DNA from: Leucobacter sp. UCMA 4100
GTDB taxonomy: Bacteria; Actinomycetota; Actinomycetes; Actinomycetales; Microbacteriaceae
Direction of reading: 5' to 3'
NCBI RefSeq assembly: GCF_027853335.1
Contig: NZ_JAFEUS010000002.1
Span: forward strand, 1,658,514 to 1,722,513
DNA: 64,000 bases
Below are positions 32,766-42,053 of the stretch, one piece after another. A model generated the notes under the pieces. That model did no database searches. It worked only from the letters and a program-made list of their open reading frames with translations, and was not told the origin of the DNA. Made by a program: the position numbers and the translations under genes. Every line of letters starts with the position of its first letter. Within the stretch, counting starts at the first letter, position 1.

Positions 32766-34274
32766 ATGTCATACGGAATCGATACCCCCGGCAAGATCAT
32801 TGCCGTTCATCTCAACTACCCTTCTCGGGTGGCGCAGCGTGGGCGCACCCCCGAGTTTCCCTCGTACTTCTTCAAGCCGGCCTCATCGCTCGCGGCAACC
32901 GGCAGCACCATCGAGCGGCCTGAGGGCACCGAGCTCCTGGCCTTCGAGGGCGAGATCGCGCTCGTGATCGGCAAGCGTGCGCGCTGGGTCAGCCCCGAAG
33001 AGGGCTGGGGCTACGTCTCGCACGTGACCGCGGCAAACGACTTCGGGCTCTACGACCTGCGCGCTGCCGACAAGGGCTCGAACGTGCGCAACAAGGGCGG
33101 CGACGGGTACACGCCAGTGGGCCCGGTCGCGCTCGACGCCTCGCTCGCGGGGCAGGGCGGCTGGCGCGTGCGCACCTGGGTGAATGGCGCGCTCGTGCAG
33201 GAAGACACGAGCGACACGCTCATGTTTCCCTTCGGTCAGCTCGTTGCCGACCTCTCGCAGCACATGACGCTCGAACCGGGCGACGTGATTCTCACGGGCA
33301 CCCCGGCGGGCTCTTCGGTCGTCGTTCCGGGCGACGTCGTTGAGGTCGAGGTCGATGCCCCGGGCGCCGAGGGAGCGCCCACGACGGGCCGTCTCGTGAC
33401 GACGGTTACCCAGGGAACGACGGCGTTTGGTGAGTACGGCAACCGACCCAGCGTGAACGATCTGCAGCGCATCGAGGCCTGGGGCAGCGAGAGCGAGCAC
33501 GCGGCAGCCGTTGCAGCTGGCCGCGCAACGCCGCTCGACAAGCCCGCCGCGGCCGAGGGCGAGAGCCCGCTCACCCCTGAGATTCGCGCCCTGCTTGAGG
33601 AGCTTCCCGTCGCCACCGTCTCGACGGCGCTGCGCAAGCGCGGCTTCGTTGACATCTTCATCGACGGCGTGCACCCGAACCACGAGGGTGACCGCATTCT
33701 TGGCACGGCTCGCACGCTGCGCTTCGTGCCGTTTCGACCAGACCTGTTCAAGAAGTACGGCGGCGGGTTCAACGCCCAGAAGCGTGCGTATGACACCGTC
33801 AACGAGGGTGAAGTCATCGTCGTTGAGGCCCGTGGGCTGTCGTCGACGGGAACCGTCGGTGACGTGCTCGCCTTGCGTGCGCAGGTGCGCGGTGCCGCGG
33901 GCATCGTGACCGATGGCGGCGTGCGCGACTTCGCGGCGGTGCAGGAGTTCTCGCTTCCCGTCTTCTCGCAGGGCGCCCACCCGAGCGTGCTCGGGCGCAA
34001 GCACGTGCCCTGGGAGACTGACGTGACGATCGCGTGCGGCGGCGCCGCGGTGCAGCCGGGCGATGTCATCATGGGCGACCGCGACGGGGTCATCGTGATT
34101 CCACCGCACCTGGTCGAAGAGGTCGCGCGTGACGCTGCGGCGCAGGAGTTCGAAGAGGGCTGGGTGGCCGAGCAGGTCGCCAAGGGCGAGGCGGTTGACG
34201 GCCTCTTCCCGATGAACGCCGAGTGGCGTGCACGCTTTGAAGCCGAGACCGGGGGCGGCGCCGCCGGGTCATGA
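32766..34274 (+). CDS. Fumarylacetoacetase-family (HpaG-like) domain fused to RraA-like aldolase domain
   Basis: This 502-residue protein has two catalytic modules. Residues about 10-235 form a fumarylacetoacetate hydrolase/HpaG-type domain with metal ligands in FEGEIALVIGK (E61, E63) and AANDFGLYDLR (D92), then LEPGDVILTGTPAGS. Residues about 270-490 form an RraA / 4-hydroxy-4-methyl-2-oxoglutarate aldolase-type domain with TDGGVRD (D383-D388) and MGDRDGVIVIP. The first would act as decarboxylase or isomerase on 5-oxopent-3-ene-1,2,5-tricarboxylate. The second has an architecture suited to cleaving a 4-hydroxy-2-keto acid to pyruvate plus an aldehyde. The gene opens the hpa operon and overlaps the GntR gene by 4 bases (ATGA). 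Confidence 0.9.
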   Translation: MSYGIDTPGKIIAVHLNYPSRVAQRGRTPEFPSYFFKPASSLAATGSTIERPEGTELLAFEGEIALVIGKRARWVSPEEGWGYVSHVTAANDFGLYDLRAADKGSNVRNKGGDGYTPVGPVALDASLAGQGGWRVRTWVNGALVQEDTSDTLMFPFGQLVADLSQHMTLEPGDVILTGTPAGSSVVVPGDVVEVEVDAPGAEGAPTTGRLVTTVTQGTTAFGEYGNRPSVNDLQRIEAWGSESEHAAAVAAGRATPLDKPAAAEGESPLTPEIRALLEELPVATVSTALRKRGFVDIFIDGVHPNHEGDRILGTARTLRFVPFRPDLFKKYGGGFNAQKRAYDTVNEGEVIVVEARGLSSTGTVGDVLALRAQVRGAAGIVTDGGVRDFAAVQEFSLPVFSQGAHPSVLGRKHVPWETDVTIACGGAAVQPGDVIMGDRDGVIVIPPHLVEEVARDAAAQEFEEGWVAEQVAKGEAVDGLFPMNAEWRARFEAETGGGAAGS

Positions 34275-34945
34275 TGAAAGAATCAAAGACCGATCTCGCC
34301 TACCGGGTCATGCGCGAGCGCATCGACTCGGGTGCGTACATGCCCGGCTACCGGCTGGTGATCGCGCCGATCGCGCAAGAGCTCGGTATCTCGGCAGTGC
34401 CGATTCGCGAGGCGATCCGCCGCCTTGAGGCCGAGGGGCTCATCACCTTTGAGCGCAACGTTGGCGCGCAGGTCGCGCTCGTCAAAGAGACTGAGTACCT
34501 GCACACGATGCAAACGCTCGCGCTCGTCGAGGGCTTCGCAACGGCGCTCGCCTCGCCAGCGGTGACCGCCGACCAGATCACGCGTGCCCGCCGAATCAAT
34601 GACACGATGCGGCAAACGCTCGACGACTTCGATCCGCAGCGATTCACGCAGCTGAACCTCGACTTTCACAGCGTGCTGTTCGAGAGCTGCCCCAACCCCC
34701 ACGTGCTCGAGCTCGTGCACCGGGGGTGGAACCGGATGCGGGTGCTGCGCAACTCGTCGTTCACGTTTGTGCCGGGGCGGGCCCACGAGTCGGTTGAAGA
34801 ACACGAGCGGCTGCTCGCCCTCATCGAGAGCGGATCGGCGGCCGAGCTCGTTGAACAGAGCGCCCGCGAGCACCGTCTCGCGACCCTGCGCGCGGTGCTC
34901 GCGAGAAACGCTGAGCACGACGAGGGCGAGGCGCTCACCGCGTAG
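34271..34945 (+). CDS. GntR family regulator (FadR subfamily, FCD domain)
   Basis: This 224-residue regulator has an N-terminal winged helix (DLAYRVMRERIDSGAYMPGY, then LGISAVPIREAIRRLEAEGL) and a helical FCD ligand domain from about residue 80, where a metal or organic acid usually binds (LNLDFHSVLFESCPN, EHERLLALIESG). The ATG at 34271 overlaps the previous stop. A second ATG is at 34274. It is embedded in the hpa operon between the fusion gene and hpaE, so an autoregulated repressor of the operon responding to a pathway acid is likely. Confidence 0.92.
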   Translation: MMKESKTDLAYRVMRERIDSGAYMPGYRLVIAPIAQELGISAVPIREAIRRLEAEGLITFERNVGAQVALVKETEYLHTMQTLALVEGFATALASPAVTADQITRARRINDTMRQTLDDFDPQRFTQLNLDFHSVLFESCPNPHVLELVHRGWNRMRVLRNSSFTFVPGRAHESVEEHERLLALIESGSAAELVEQSAREHRLATLRAVLARNAEHDEGEALTA

Positions 34946-35004
34946 GCGCTGGGGCGTGCGACCCACCACACCACCACTTTTGGTTTACAACGGAAGGTAA
35001 GACC

Positions 35005-36504
35005 ATGGCATACGAAAAGCCCGAAGGGCTTCCCGAGAAACTGCAACTCTTTATTGACGGCGAGTTCGTTGACGCCGAGGGCGGCGCTCAGTTCGACGTC
35101 ATCGAGCCCGTCTCGAACGAGGTGTACATCAAGGCCGCCTCGGCGAGCAAGGGCGACGTCGACCGCGCCGTTGCCGCGGCAAAGCGCGCCTTCGACGAGG
35201 GCCCGTGGCCCACGATGCTGCCGCGCGAGCGCTCACGCATTCTGCACCGCGTTGCCGACATCGTCGAGTCGCGTGACGAGCAGCTCGCGCTCATCGAGAG
35301 CTGGGATTCGGGCTTGCCCATCACCCAGGCCAAGGGGCAGGCGCGTCGCGCCGCCGAGAACTTTCGCTTCTTTGCCGACCTCATCGTTGCCGAGCACGAC
35401 AACGTCACGAAGGTGCCTGGCCGACAGATCAACTACGTCAACCGCAAGCCCAAGGGCGTCGCAGGGCTCATCACGCCGTGGAACGTGCCCTTCATGCAGG
35501 AATCGTGGAAGCTCGCTCCCGCGATCGCAACGGGCAACACCGTTGTGCTGAAGCCAGCGAGCTACACGCCGCTCTCGGCAGCGCTGTGGCCCGAAATCTT
35601 CCGCGAGGCGGGCGTGCCAGACGGGGTGTTCAACCTCGTGTTCGGCTCGGGCAGCGTCACCGGTGACGCTCTCGTGAAGCACCCAGACGTGCCGCTCATC
35701 TCGTTCACGGGCGACAGCTCAACCGGCGCGATGATCTCGACGAACGCGGCCCCGTACCTCAAGGGGCTCTCGCTCGAGCTCGGCGGCAAGAGCCCGTCGG
35801 TCGTCTTCGCCGACGCCGACCTCGAAGAGGCGCTCGACGCAACCGTGTTCAGCGTGTTCAGCCTCAACGGCGAGCGGTGCACCGCGGGTAGCCGCGTGCT
35901 CGTCGAGCGCTCGATCTACGACGACTTCGTTGCTCGCTACGCTGAGCGCGCCAAGAACATCGTCATCGGCCTGCCGAGTGACCCCGCGACCGAGGTTGGC
36001 GCGCTCGTGCACCCGACCCACTTCGAGAAGGTCATGAGCTACGTCGAGATCGGCAAGGGCGAGGGTCGCCTCGTCGCCGGCGGCGGCCGACCCGAGGGCT
36101 TCCCCGAGGGCAACTACGTAGCGCCGACGGTGTTTGCCGACGTCGCTCCCGACGCGCGCATTTTCCAGGAAGAGATCTTTGGCCCGGTCGTGGCGATCAC
36201 GCCATTCGACACCGACGAAGAGGCACTCGAGCTCGCGAACAACACGAAGTACGGCCTCGCGGCATACGTCTGGACCTCGAACCTCAAGCGGGCGCACAAC
36301 TTTGCGCACGGCATCGAGTCGGGCATGGTCTGGCTCAACTCGAACAACGTGCGCGACCTGCGCACCCCCTTCGGCGGGGTGAAGGCCTCAGGCCTCGGCC
36401 GCGAGGGCGGTTACCGTTCGGTTGATTTCTACACCACCGCGCAGTCCATCCAGATCACGCTGAACGAGGCGCACTCGCCCCGCTTCGGCGCCGGAGCCAA
36501 CTAA
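35005..36504 (+). CDS. hpaE: 5-carboxymethyl-2-hydroxymuconate semialdehyde dehydrogenase
   Basis: This 499-residue aldehyde dehydrogenase oxidises the ring-cleavage product of homoprotocatechuate to 5-carboxymethyl-2-hydroxymuconate. The catalytic residues are N in TPWNVPF, E258 in LELGGKSPS and C292 in NGERCTAGSR, a motif typical of HpaE. The EEIFGPVVAI and GGVKASGLGREGGYRSVDFY endings also fit. ATG at 35005 follows GGAAGG. It sits directly before hpaD, the enzyme that produces its substrate, which makes the HpaE assignment stronger than homology alone. Confidence 0.93.
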   Translation: MAYEKPEGLPEKLQLFIDGEFVDAEGGAQFDVIEPVSNEVYIKAASASKGDVDRAVAAAKRAFDEGPWPTMLPRERSRILHRVADIVESRDEQLALIESWDSGLPITQAKGQARRAAENFRFFADLIVAEHDNVTKVPGRQINYVNRKPKGVAGLITPWNVPFMQESWKLAPAIATGNTVVLKPASYTPLSAALWPEIFREAGVPDGVFNLVFGSGSVTGDALVKHPDVPLISFTGDSSTGAMISTNAAPYLKGLSLELGGKSPSVVFADADLEEALDATVFSVFSLNGERCTAGSRVLVERSIYDDFVARYAERAKNIVIGLPSDPATEVGALVHPTHFEKVMSYVEIGKGEGRLVAGGGRPEGFPEGNYVAPTVFADVAPDARIFQEEIFGPVVAITPFDTDEEALELANNTKYGLAAYVWTSNLKRAHNFAHGIESGMVWLNSNNVRDLRTPFGGVKASGLGREGGYRSVDFYTTAQSIQITLNEAHSPRFGAGAN

Positions 36505-36533
36505 TCATTTTTCAACGCTGAGAAAGAATTACC

Positions 36534-37676
36534 ATGCCAAAACTCAATGAAAGCGACAAGACCTCATCGGGCTTCTGGGTCACGAAAGAGGCCCCCATCG
36601 TGAGCGATAACCCCGTCGTGACCCCGAAGGCGACCCCGCCCGACATTCTGCGCTGCGCCTACATGGAGCTCGTCGTGACCGACCTCGCGGTCTCACGCGA
36701 GTTCTATGTCGACGTGCTCGGGCTCTATGTCACGACCGAAGATGACGAGGCCATCTACCTGCGCTCGACCGAAGAGTTCATTCACCACAACCTCGTGCTG
36801 CGCAAGGGGCCGGTTGCCGCGGTCGCCGCCTTCTCGTACCGCGTGCGCACGCCCGAAGACCTCGACCGCGCCGTCGAGTTTTACACCGAGCTCGGCTGCG
36901 ACGTGCGTCGCAAGGCCGATGGCTTCGTGACGGGCATCGGCGACTCGGTGCGAGTGGTCGATCCGCTCGGCTTCCCGTACGAGTTCTTCTACCAGACCGA
37001 GCACCAGGAGCGGCTCTCATGGCGCTACGACCTGCAGACCCCGGGCGAGCTCGTGCGGCTCGACCACTTCAACCAGGTCACCCCCGACGTGCCCCGTGCC
37101 GTGCGCCACTACCAAGACCTCGGCTTTCGCGTCACCGAAGACATTCAAGACAGCGATGGCACGGTCTACGCCGCCTGGATGCGCCGCAAGCCCACGGTGC
37201 ACGACACCGCAGCGACCGGCGGCGACGGCCCGCGCATGCACCACGTCGCCTTCGCAACCCACGAGAAGCACAACATTCTCGCCATTTGCGACAAGCTCGG
37301 TGCGCTGCGCCTCTCAGACCACATCGAGCGCGGCCCCGGCCGCCACGGCGTCTCGAACGCGTTCTACCTCTACCTGCGTGATCCCGACGGGCACCGCGTT
37401 GAGGTATACACGCAGGACTACTACACGGGCGACCCCGACAACCCGGTCGTGACGTGGGACGTGCACGATAACCAGCGACGCGACTGGTGGGGCAACCCCG
37501 TCGTCGAGTCGTGGTACACCGATGCCTCGCTCGTGCTCGACCTCGACGGCAACCCGCAGCCCGTCGTCGCCCGCACCGACTCGTCAGAGATGGCCGTGAC
37601 CATCGGCGCCGACGGCTTCTCGTACACCCGCGATGGTGACGAGGCCAAGGGCTTCAAGCTCGGCAATACACTGTAA
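36534..37676 (+). CDS. hpaD: Homoprotocatechuate (3,4-dihydroxyphenylacetate) 2,3-dioxygenase
   Basis: This extradiol ring-cleavage enzyme is 380 residues long and resembles the Brevibacterium fuscum HPCD and Arthrobacter MndD enzymes along its whole length. Metal ligands H178 (RLDHFNQVTPDVP), H237 (RMHHVAFATHEKHN) and E290 (HRVEVYTQDYYTG) fall at the expected spacing, offset by 23 from B. fuscum H155/H214/E267. The second-sphere residues corresponding to H200 and Y257 are H223 and Y280. The C-terminal lid segment (WWGNPVV ... TIGADGFSYTR) is present. The N-terminus is about 20 residues longer than in B. fuscum. Metal preference (Fe or Mn) cannot be told from sequence. Its stop overlaps the MFS start by one base. 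Confidence 0.96.
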   Translation: MPKLNESDKTSSGFWVTKEAPIVSDNPVVTPKATPPDILRCAYMELVVTDLAVSREFYVDVLGLYVTTEDDEAIYLRSTEEFIHHNLVLRKGPVAAVAAFSYRVRTPEDLDRAVEFYTELGCDVRRKADGFVTGIGDSVRVVDPLGFPYEFFYQTEHQERLSWRYDLQTPGELVRLDHFNQVTPDVPRAVRHYQDLGFRVTEDIQDSDGTVYAAWMRRKPTVHDTAATGGDGPRMHHVAFATHEKHNILAICDKLGALRLSDHIERGPGRHGVSNAFYLYLRDPDGHRVEVYTQDYYTGDPDNPVVTWDVHDNQRRDWWGNPVVESWYTDASLVLDLDGNPQPVVARTDSSEMAVTIGADGFSYTRDGDEAKGFKLGNTL

Positions 37677-38932
37677 TGATGCACGAAGAGCGGGAGCCAG
37701 AGGGCAAGAGCCAGAAGTTTGTCGTTTTGCGGCGACGCGAGTCACGCAACTACGTTCTCGGCGCGGCCCTCTCGATGATGGCCGACAACATCGAGCACGT
37801 GCTTACCTACTGGGTGCTTTGGGTGACGTTTGAGTCGCCAGCGCTCGTCGGCTTTCAAATTGTCAGCCACTGGCTCCCGTTCTTCCTCTTCTCGGTCTAC
37901 GCCGGCGCGCTTGCCGAGCGCTTCGACTGCCGCCGCATCATCCAGATCGCGCAGGGTCTCTTCATGGCGGTCTCGGTCGCCTGGGGCGTGCTCTTCATCA
38001 CCGGCACGCTCGAGCTGTGGCACGCCTGCGTGCTGCTCGTGCTACACGGCCTCGCCGGGTGCATCTGGATGCCGGCCGAGCAGCTCATGCTCTACGATTT
38101 CGCGGGCCCGAAAGACCTCCCGAGCGCCGTGCGCATCAACTCGACGTTCCGTTCACTCGGCTTCCTCATCGGTCCCGTTGTCGGCTCGGCGCTGCTCGTC
38201 GCGGTTGGCTCGTCGTATGGCATGTTCATTAACGCGCTGCTCTACATTCCGCTCACGGTGTTCCTGTGGCGCACGAAGGTGACGGGGCACCGGCGCGAGA
38301 GACCGAGGGTTGCCGAAACGAAACTCAGTTTTCGTGAGGCCTTCGGGGTGTTCAGCACGGTGCGCGCAAACCCCAAGATTTTCTCGATGATTCTGCTCAC
38401 GGCTCTCGCCGGAATGACCATCGGCGCCACGATGCAAAACGCGATGCCGGAGTTCGCCTCGCGTCTCGGCGCGGGCAGCGAGGGCGACTTCACCTACGGC
38501 ATTCTGCTCGTGGCCAACGGCATCGGCGGAGTGGTCGGCGGCTTCCTTCTCGAGGCAACCGGAAGGGTCCCGGCGACGGTCAAGACCGCGGTGATCAGCG
38601 CGATCGTGCTGGGCATCACGACCATTGGTTTCGCGCTCAGCGGCAACTACCTGCTCTCGGTGCTCGCGCTCATCGTCGGCGGCTTTGCCCGCATCACCTC
38701 TGAGTCAACCGAGATGAGCATCATTCAGCTCGAGGCTCCAGAGCACGAGCGTGGCCGAATCATCGGCGCTTACACGATGTTCGGGCCGGGCATGATGACC
38801 TTCAGCGGGGTCACCATCGCCGTACTCGGCAGCATCGCCGGCATCGCGGGTGCCGTGGTGGTGAGCGGCATCATTCTCACGGTCGGCTCGTGCCTCGTGG
38901 GCCTCTGGGTGTGGCGCAAGGGCATCAGCTAA
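37676..38932 (+). CDS. MFS transporter of the hpa operon
   Basis: This 418-residue 12-span transporter resembles EntS-type exporters and their relatives (NYVLGAALSMMADNIEHVLT, then SVYAGALAERFDCRRI as motif A). Its start (TAATG) overlaps the hpaD stop, so it belongs to the operon and may move hydroxyphenylacetate or a pathway acid. It is not an obvious HpaX-type anion:cation symporter. Direction of transport is not shown by the sequence. The last 8 bases overlap the convergent winged-helix gene. Confidence 0.85.
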   Translation: MMHEEREPEGKSQKFVVLRRRESRNYVLGAALSMMADNIEHVLTYWVLWVTFESPALVGFQIVSHWLPFFLFSVYAGALAERFDCRRIIQIAQGLFMAVSVAWGVLFITGTLELWHACVLLVLHGLAGCIWMPAEQLMLYDFAGPKDLPSAVRINSTFRSLGFLIGPVVGSALLVAVGSSYGMFINALLYIPLTVFLWRTKVTGHRRERPRVAETKLSFREAFGVFSTVRANPKIFSMILLTALAGMTIGATMQNAMPEFASRLGAGSEGDFTYGILLVANGIGGVVGGFLLEATGRVPATVKTAVISAIVLGITTIGFALSGNYLLSVLALIVGGFARITSESTEMSIIQLEAPEHERGRIIGAYTMFGPGMMTFSGVTIAVLGSIAGIAGAVVVSGIILTVGSCLVGLWVWRKGIS

Positions 38933-40070
38933 CAGACACCTCGGGCTCGGGAGCCTCGTGAAACGTTGCCCAGGCACGTGCGGCAGTCGCGACCTCGGCC
39001 GCATCGACGTGCTCGCCCGGTAGCGTCGTGATCTCGATGCTCGCCTTCGTCGCGAGCTGCTTCGCCTTCCACGTCGCAACCGTGCGACCATCGCGCACGA
39101 CCGTGGGCCTGAACATGCCGTTATTGCCGGGAACCACGTGGGCGAGGTGGCCCGAGCCGAGCTGCAGGCCGCGGTCGGTGAAGCCGAGCAGGTGTTCGTC
39201 GAAGGCGGGCAGCAGCAGCGTCTCGCCATTCGCTTGTGCGCTCGAATCAATGAGCAGCGGATCGCCCCAGAACCGTTCACCGAGAACCTCAAGCGGCACG
39301 AGGCTCGCCTCCCGAGCCGCGCCCGCGAAGGCTTTCGCGGTGTCTCGCTTGCCGAGACCAGCCCACCAGGCGAAGTCCTGTTCTTGCACGACGCCGCGCC
39401 CACGGGTAAAGCGAGTGGCGAGCTCGGTGAGTGCCTCGTCGCCGCTCAGGGTGCGCGGGGCAGTGATCCACTCGTCTGCGAGGGTGAAGAGCGGCTCGGC
39501 GACGCGGCCGAGCGTTCCGGGCGCCGCGAGTGGCCCCTGCACGATGATGCCGGTCTGGCTCATGAACCACAGGAGGTGGTACCGCCAGTTGCCCGGAGTT
39601 TCGACGCCGGCGGCGGCCCACACCTCGGCGAGGTCTGCGCGCGACAGCGCTCTGCCGCCCGTGAGCGCAGCACCCGTCGCATCGATCACGCGCGTCACCG
39701 TCGGCTCATCGAGCCCCAGGAACTCACGCCTTCGCTGCACACCCGCGAGCACCTTCTTCTCGGTGAGCAGCTGAACCCAGCGCAGGTCTTCGGCGGGCAC
39801 GAGGTGCACCGTGCCGCGCATGGGCCACGAGCGCACCACCTCGCCGTTCGCGAGCGCGTCGTGCACTGCTGCGCGCGTGGCACCCGAACGAACTCCGACG
39901 GCCCAGAGCGAGGCGTACCAGTCTTGGCCCTGCAACGCGGTGAGGTGCTGCACCACCTGTGCGGGTGTCGGGGTGTTGCTGGGGGCGGTCGCGGCGGCTC
40001 GTGCGAGCAAGAGCCCGCGCATGCGCCAGTTCAGAACATCGGTGGGCGAGGCGGCGGTCGCGGTATGCAT
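38925..40070 (-). CDS. Winged-helix DNA-binding domain protein (YcaQ/AlkX-like)
   Basis: This 381-residue protein has the pattern of the actinobacterial winged-helix DNA-binding family (HTH_42): WRMRGLLLARAAAT, then LTALQGQDWYASLWAVGVRS, RSWPMRGTVHLVPAEDLRWV and a C-terminal ETLLLPAFDEHLLGFTDRGL followed by NGMFRPTVVRDGRTVATWK. Related proteins include DNA glycosylases acting on cross-links (YcaQ, AlkX, AZL), so a repair role is possible. The ATG at 40070 is chosen as the first Met before the conserved part. No ribosome site precedes it. It lies next to nucS, another DNA-repair gene, on the same strand. Confidence 0.83.
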   Translation of the reverse strand: MHTATAASPTDVLNWRMRGLLLARAAATAPSNTPTPAQVVQHLTALQGQDWYASLWAVGVRSGATRAAVHDALANGEVVRSWPMRGTVHLVPAEDLRWVQLLTEKKVLAGVQRRREFLGLDEPTVTRVIDATGAALTGGRALSRADLAEVWAAAGVETPGNWRYHLLWFMSQTGIIVQGPLAAPGTLGRVAEPLFTLADEWITAPRTLSGDEALTELATRFTRGRGVVQEQDFAWWAGLGKRDTAKAFAGAAREASLVPLEVLGERFWGDPLLIDSSAQANGETLLLPAFDEHLLGFTDRGLQLGSGHLAHVVPGNNGMFRPTVVRDGRTVATWKAKQLATKASIEITTLPGEHVDAAEVATAARAWATFHEAPEPEVSVS

Positions 40071-40125
40071 GGTGAGAGTGTACTGCGCCGAGGCCTTACG
40101 CCCCGACCACACGTGCGCCGTGAGT

Positions 40126-40818
40126 TTAGAAGAGTGCGTTGACGTCTTCGAGGCCGCGCATCGCGTCGTAGTCGAGGGTGACGCAGCGAATGCCGCGGTC
40201 TTCGGCGAGGGTGCGGGCCTGAGGCTTGATCTCTTGGGCGGCAAAGACGCCCTGAACGGGGGCGAGAACCGGGTCGCGGTTCATGAGTTCGAGGTAGCGG
40301 GTGAGCTGCTCGACGCCGTCGATCTCGCCGCGGCGCTTAATCTCGACGGCCACCGACGAGCCCTCGGGGTCTTTGGCGAGAATGTCGACGGGGCCGATCG
40401 CGGTCATGTACTCGCGGCGCACGAGGGTGTGGCCGTCGCCGAGCAGTTCGATCTGTGCGGCGAGGAGCTCTTGCAGGTGCGCCTCGACACCGTCTTTTTG
40501 CAGGCCCGGGTCGACGCCGAGGTCGTGCGAGGTATCTTGCAGCATCTCGTAGATCGAGATAACGAGCTTGTCGTTGGTCTTCGTGTTGAGCACCTCCCAC
40601 AGCTCGACGATGCCGGCCGCGGTGTGGTCTTCGGTGGGCTCGAGCACAGTGAAGGCGCAGGGCGGGCTCATCCAGTTGAGCGGCTTGTATGATCCGCCAT
40701 CTGAGTGCACGAGCACGCTGCCGTCGCCCTTGAGCATGAGCACACGCTTGGCGCGGGGCAGGTGGGCACTCAGCCGACCGGCGTAATCAACAGAACATTC
40801 AGCAACAACAATTCGCAC
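40126..40818 (-). CDS. nucS: Mismatch-specific endonuclease NucS (EndoMS)
   Basis: NucS carries out non-canonical mismatch repair in actinobacteria that lack MutS/MutL by cutting both strands at mismatches. The 230-residue protein has the N-terminal DNA-binding/dimerisation domain ([43 protein letters not shown]) and a C-terminal RecB-like nuclease with [20 protein letters not shown] (D, ExK). The start is GTG at 40818. The final residues GLEDVNALF resemble the beta-clamp-binding tail found in the family. Its length matches mycobacterial NucS. Confidence 0.96.
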   Translation of the reverse strand: MRIVVAECSVDYAGRLSAHLPRAKRVLMLKGDGSVLVHSDGGSYKPLNWMSPPCAFTVLEPTEDHTAAGIVELWEVLNTKTNDKLVISIYEMLQDTSHDLGVDPGLQKDGVEAHLQELLAAQIELLGDGHTLVRREYMTAIGPVDILAKDPEGSSVAVEIKRRGEIDGVEQLTRYLELMNRDPVLAPVQGVFAAQEIKPQARTLAEDRGIRCVTLDYDAMRGLEDVNALF

Positions 40819-40829
40819 GGTATAAGAGT

Positions 40830-42053
40830 CTACGAGTTTTGGGCTGCAGTGTGGGGCGCGCCACCCGTCTTTGGGCTCGCGATCCACGCCGCGACGAGAA
40901 TCGCCGCGAGAACGAGAAAGGCGATGCGAAAGCCGAAGTGATCGCCCATGAAACCAAAGGTGACGGGGCCCGCCGCGTAGGCGGTGTAGGCGATGGTCGA
41001 AACGGCTGCGACCCGGCGGGCGGCGAGCTTCGGGTGGTCTGAGGCGGCCGAGACCGCGAGGGGAAACGCGAGGGCGTCGCCCATGCCCCAGAGCAGGGCT
41101 CCGGGAATCGCGAGCCACGCCCAGGGTGAGAGCGACACGAGCAGCACGCCAATGATCGCGCAGCCGAACGAGAAGCGCAGGGCGCTCACCCTGCCGAAGC
41201 GGGTCACGAGGTAATCGCCAGAGAGGCGTAGCGTGAGGGCGCCAACGTACATGAGCGTCAGCACGAGCACGGCGTGCGAGTTGCCGAGGCTGTAAATGTC
41301 GATGAACGCGAGCGGCATCCAGTCGGTCGCGACCCCGTCGGCGAGGCTGCCCGCGAGCGCGATGAAGCCGAGCAGGAGCACCCGCGGGTCTTTCCATACC
41401 TTGCTGAGGTGGGTGAGCGCCTCGGTCGAGATGGGCCCGGTGGTCACGGGAATCTCGCCGGGCTCGGCGGTTTCAACGATGAAGCGTTGCAAGAAGAGCA
41501 TCGCTGCAATGACGATGATGGCGGCACTCACGTGGTGCACGACGACGTCGAGCTTGATTGACTCGGCCCACGCGCCGAGCAGCACCGAGGTGATGCCGCC
41601 GATGCTGAACCCCGCGTGCAGCGTTGACATGCGGGGCCGGCCGCTCGCGCGTTCGGCCTGAGCGCCGCTCACGTTGACGGCGACGTCGGCGAAGCCGAAG
41701 CCGACGCCAACAAAGCCGAGCACGAAGTATGACAGCGGATCAACGTGCGAGAGTAACAGCCAACTGCCGAGTGGCAGGGCGAGCGCCATGATGGTGAGCC
41801 CGAGCATGGTGAGCTTGCGGGCGCCGAGCTTGGTTTCGAGGCGGCCAGCGAAGGAGAGGCCAACGATCGTGCCGAGCGAGGGGCAGAGCACGATGATGCT
41901 CATCATCGAGAACGAGAAGCCGAGCTCGTCGCGCAGCGTCGGGAACCGGGTGAGGAGGGTGCCCCACGTCGCGCCGAGCAGCGCGAACATGGTGAAGAGC
42001 GCCCAGAGCCACCGTTTGAGTTCGGCCGCCGAGGGCTGTGAAGCCGTGGTCAA
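40830..42053 (-). CDS. MFS transporter (YbjJ-like)
   Basis: This 407-residue 12-span MFS protein has [20 protein letters not shown] in the first helix and [14 protein letters not shown] (motif A) after the second. The middle [20 protein letters not shown] with [15 protein letters not shown] is typical of the YbjJ/fucose-permease-like group. The start is TTG at 42053, with GGAGG 9 bases upstream, overlapping the MATE stop by 4 bases, so both genes form one unit. The substrate is unknown. Its own stop is 11 bases before the nucS start, so nucS may be read from the same transcript. Confidence 0.87.
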   Translation of the reverse strand: MTTASQPSAAELKRWLWALFTMFALLGATWGTLLTRFPTLRDELGFSFSMMSIIVLCPSLGTIVGLSFAGRLETKLGARKLTMLGLTIMALALPLGSWLLLSHVDPLSYFVLGFVGVGFGFADVAVNVSGAQAERASGRPRMSTLHAGFSIGGITSVLLGAWAESIKLDVVVHHVSAAIIVIAAMLFLQRFIVETAEPGEIPVTTGPISTEALTHLSKVWKDPRVLLLGFIALAGSLADGVATDWMPLAFIDIYSLGNSHAVLVLTLMYVGALTLRLSGDYLVTRFGRVSALRFSFGCAIIGVLLVSLSPWAWLAIPGALLWGMGDALAFPLAVSAASDHPKLAARRVAAVSTIAYTAYAAGPVTFGFMGDHFGFRIAFLVLAAILVAAWIASPKTGGAPHTAAQNS

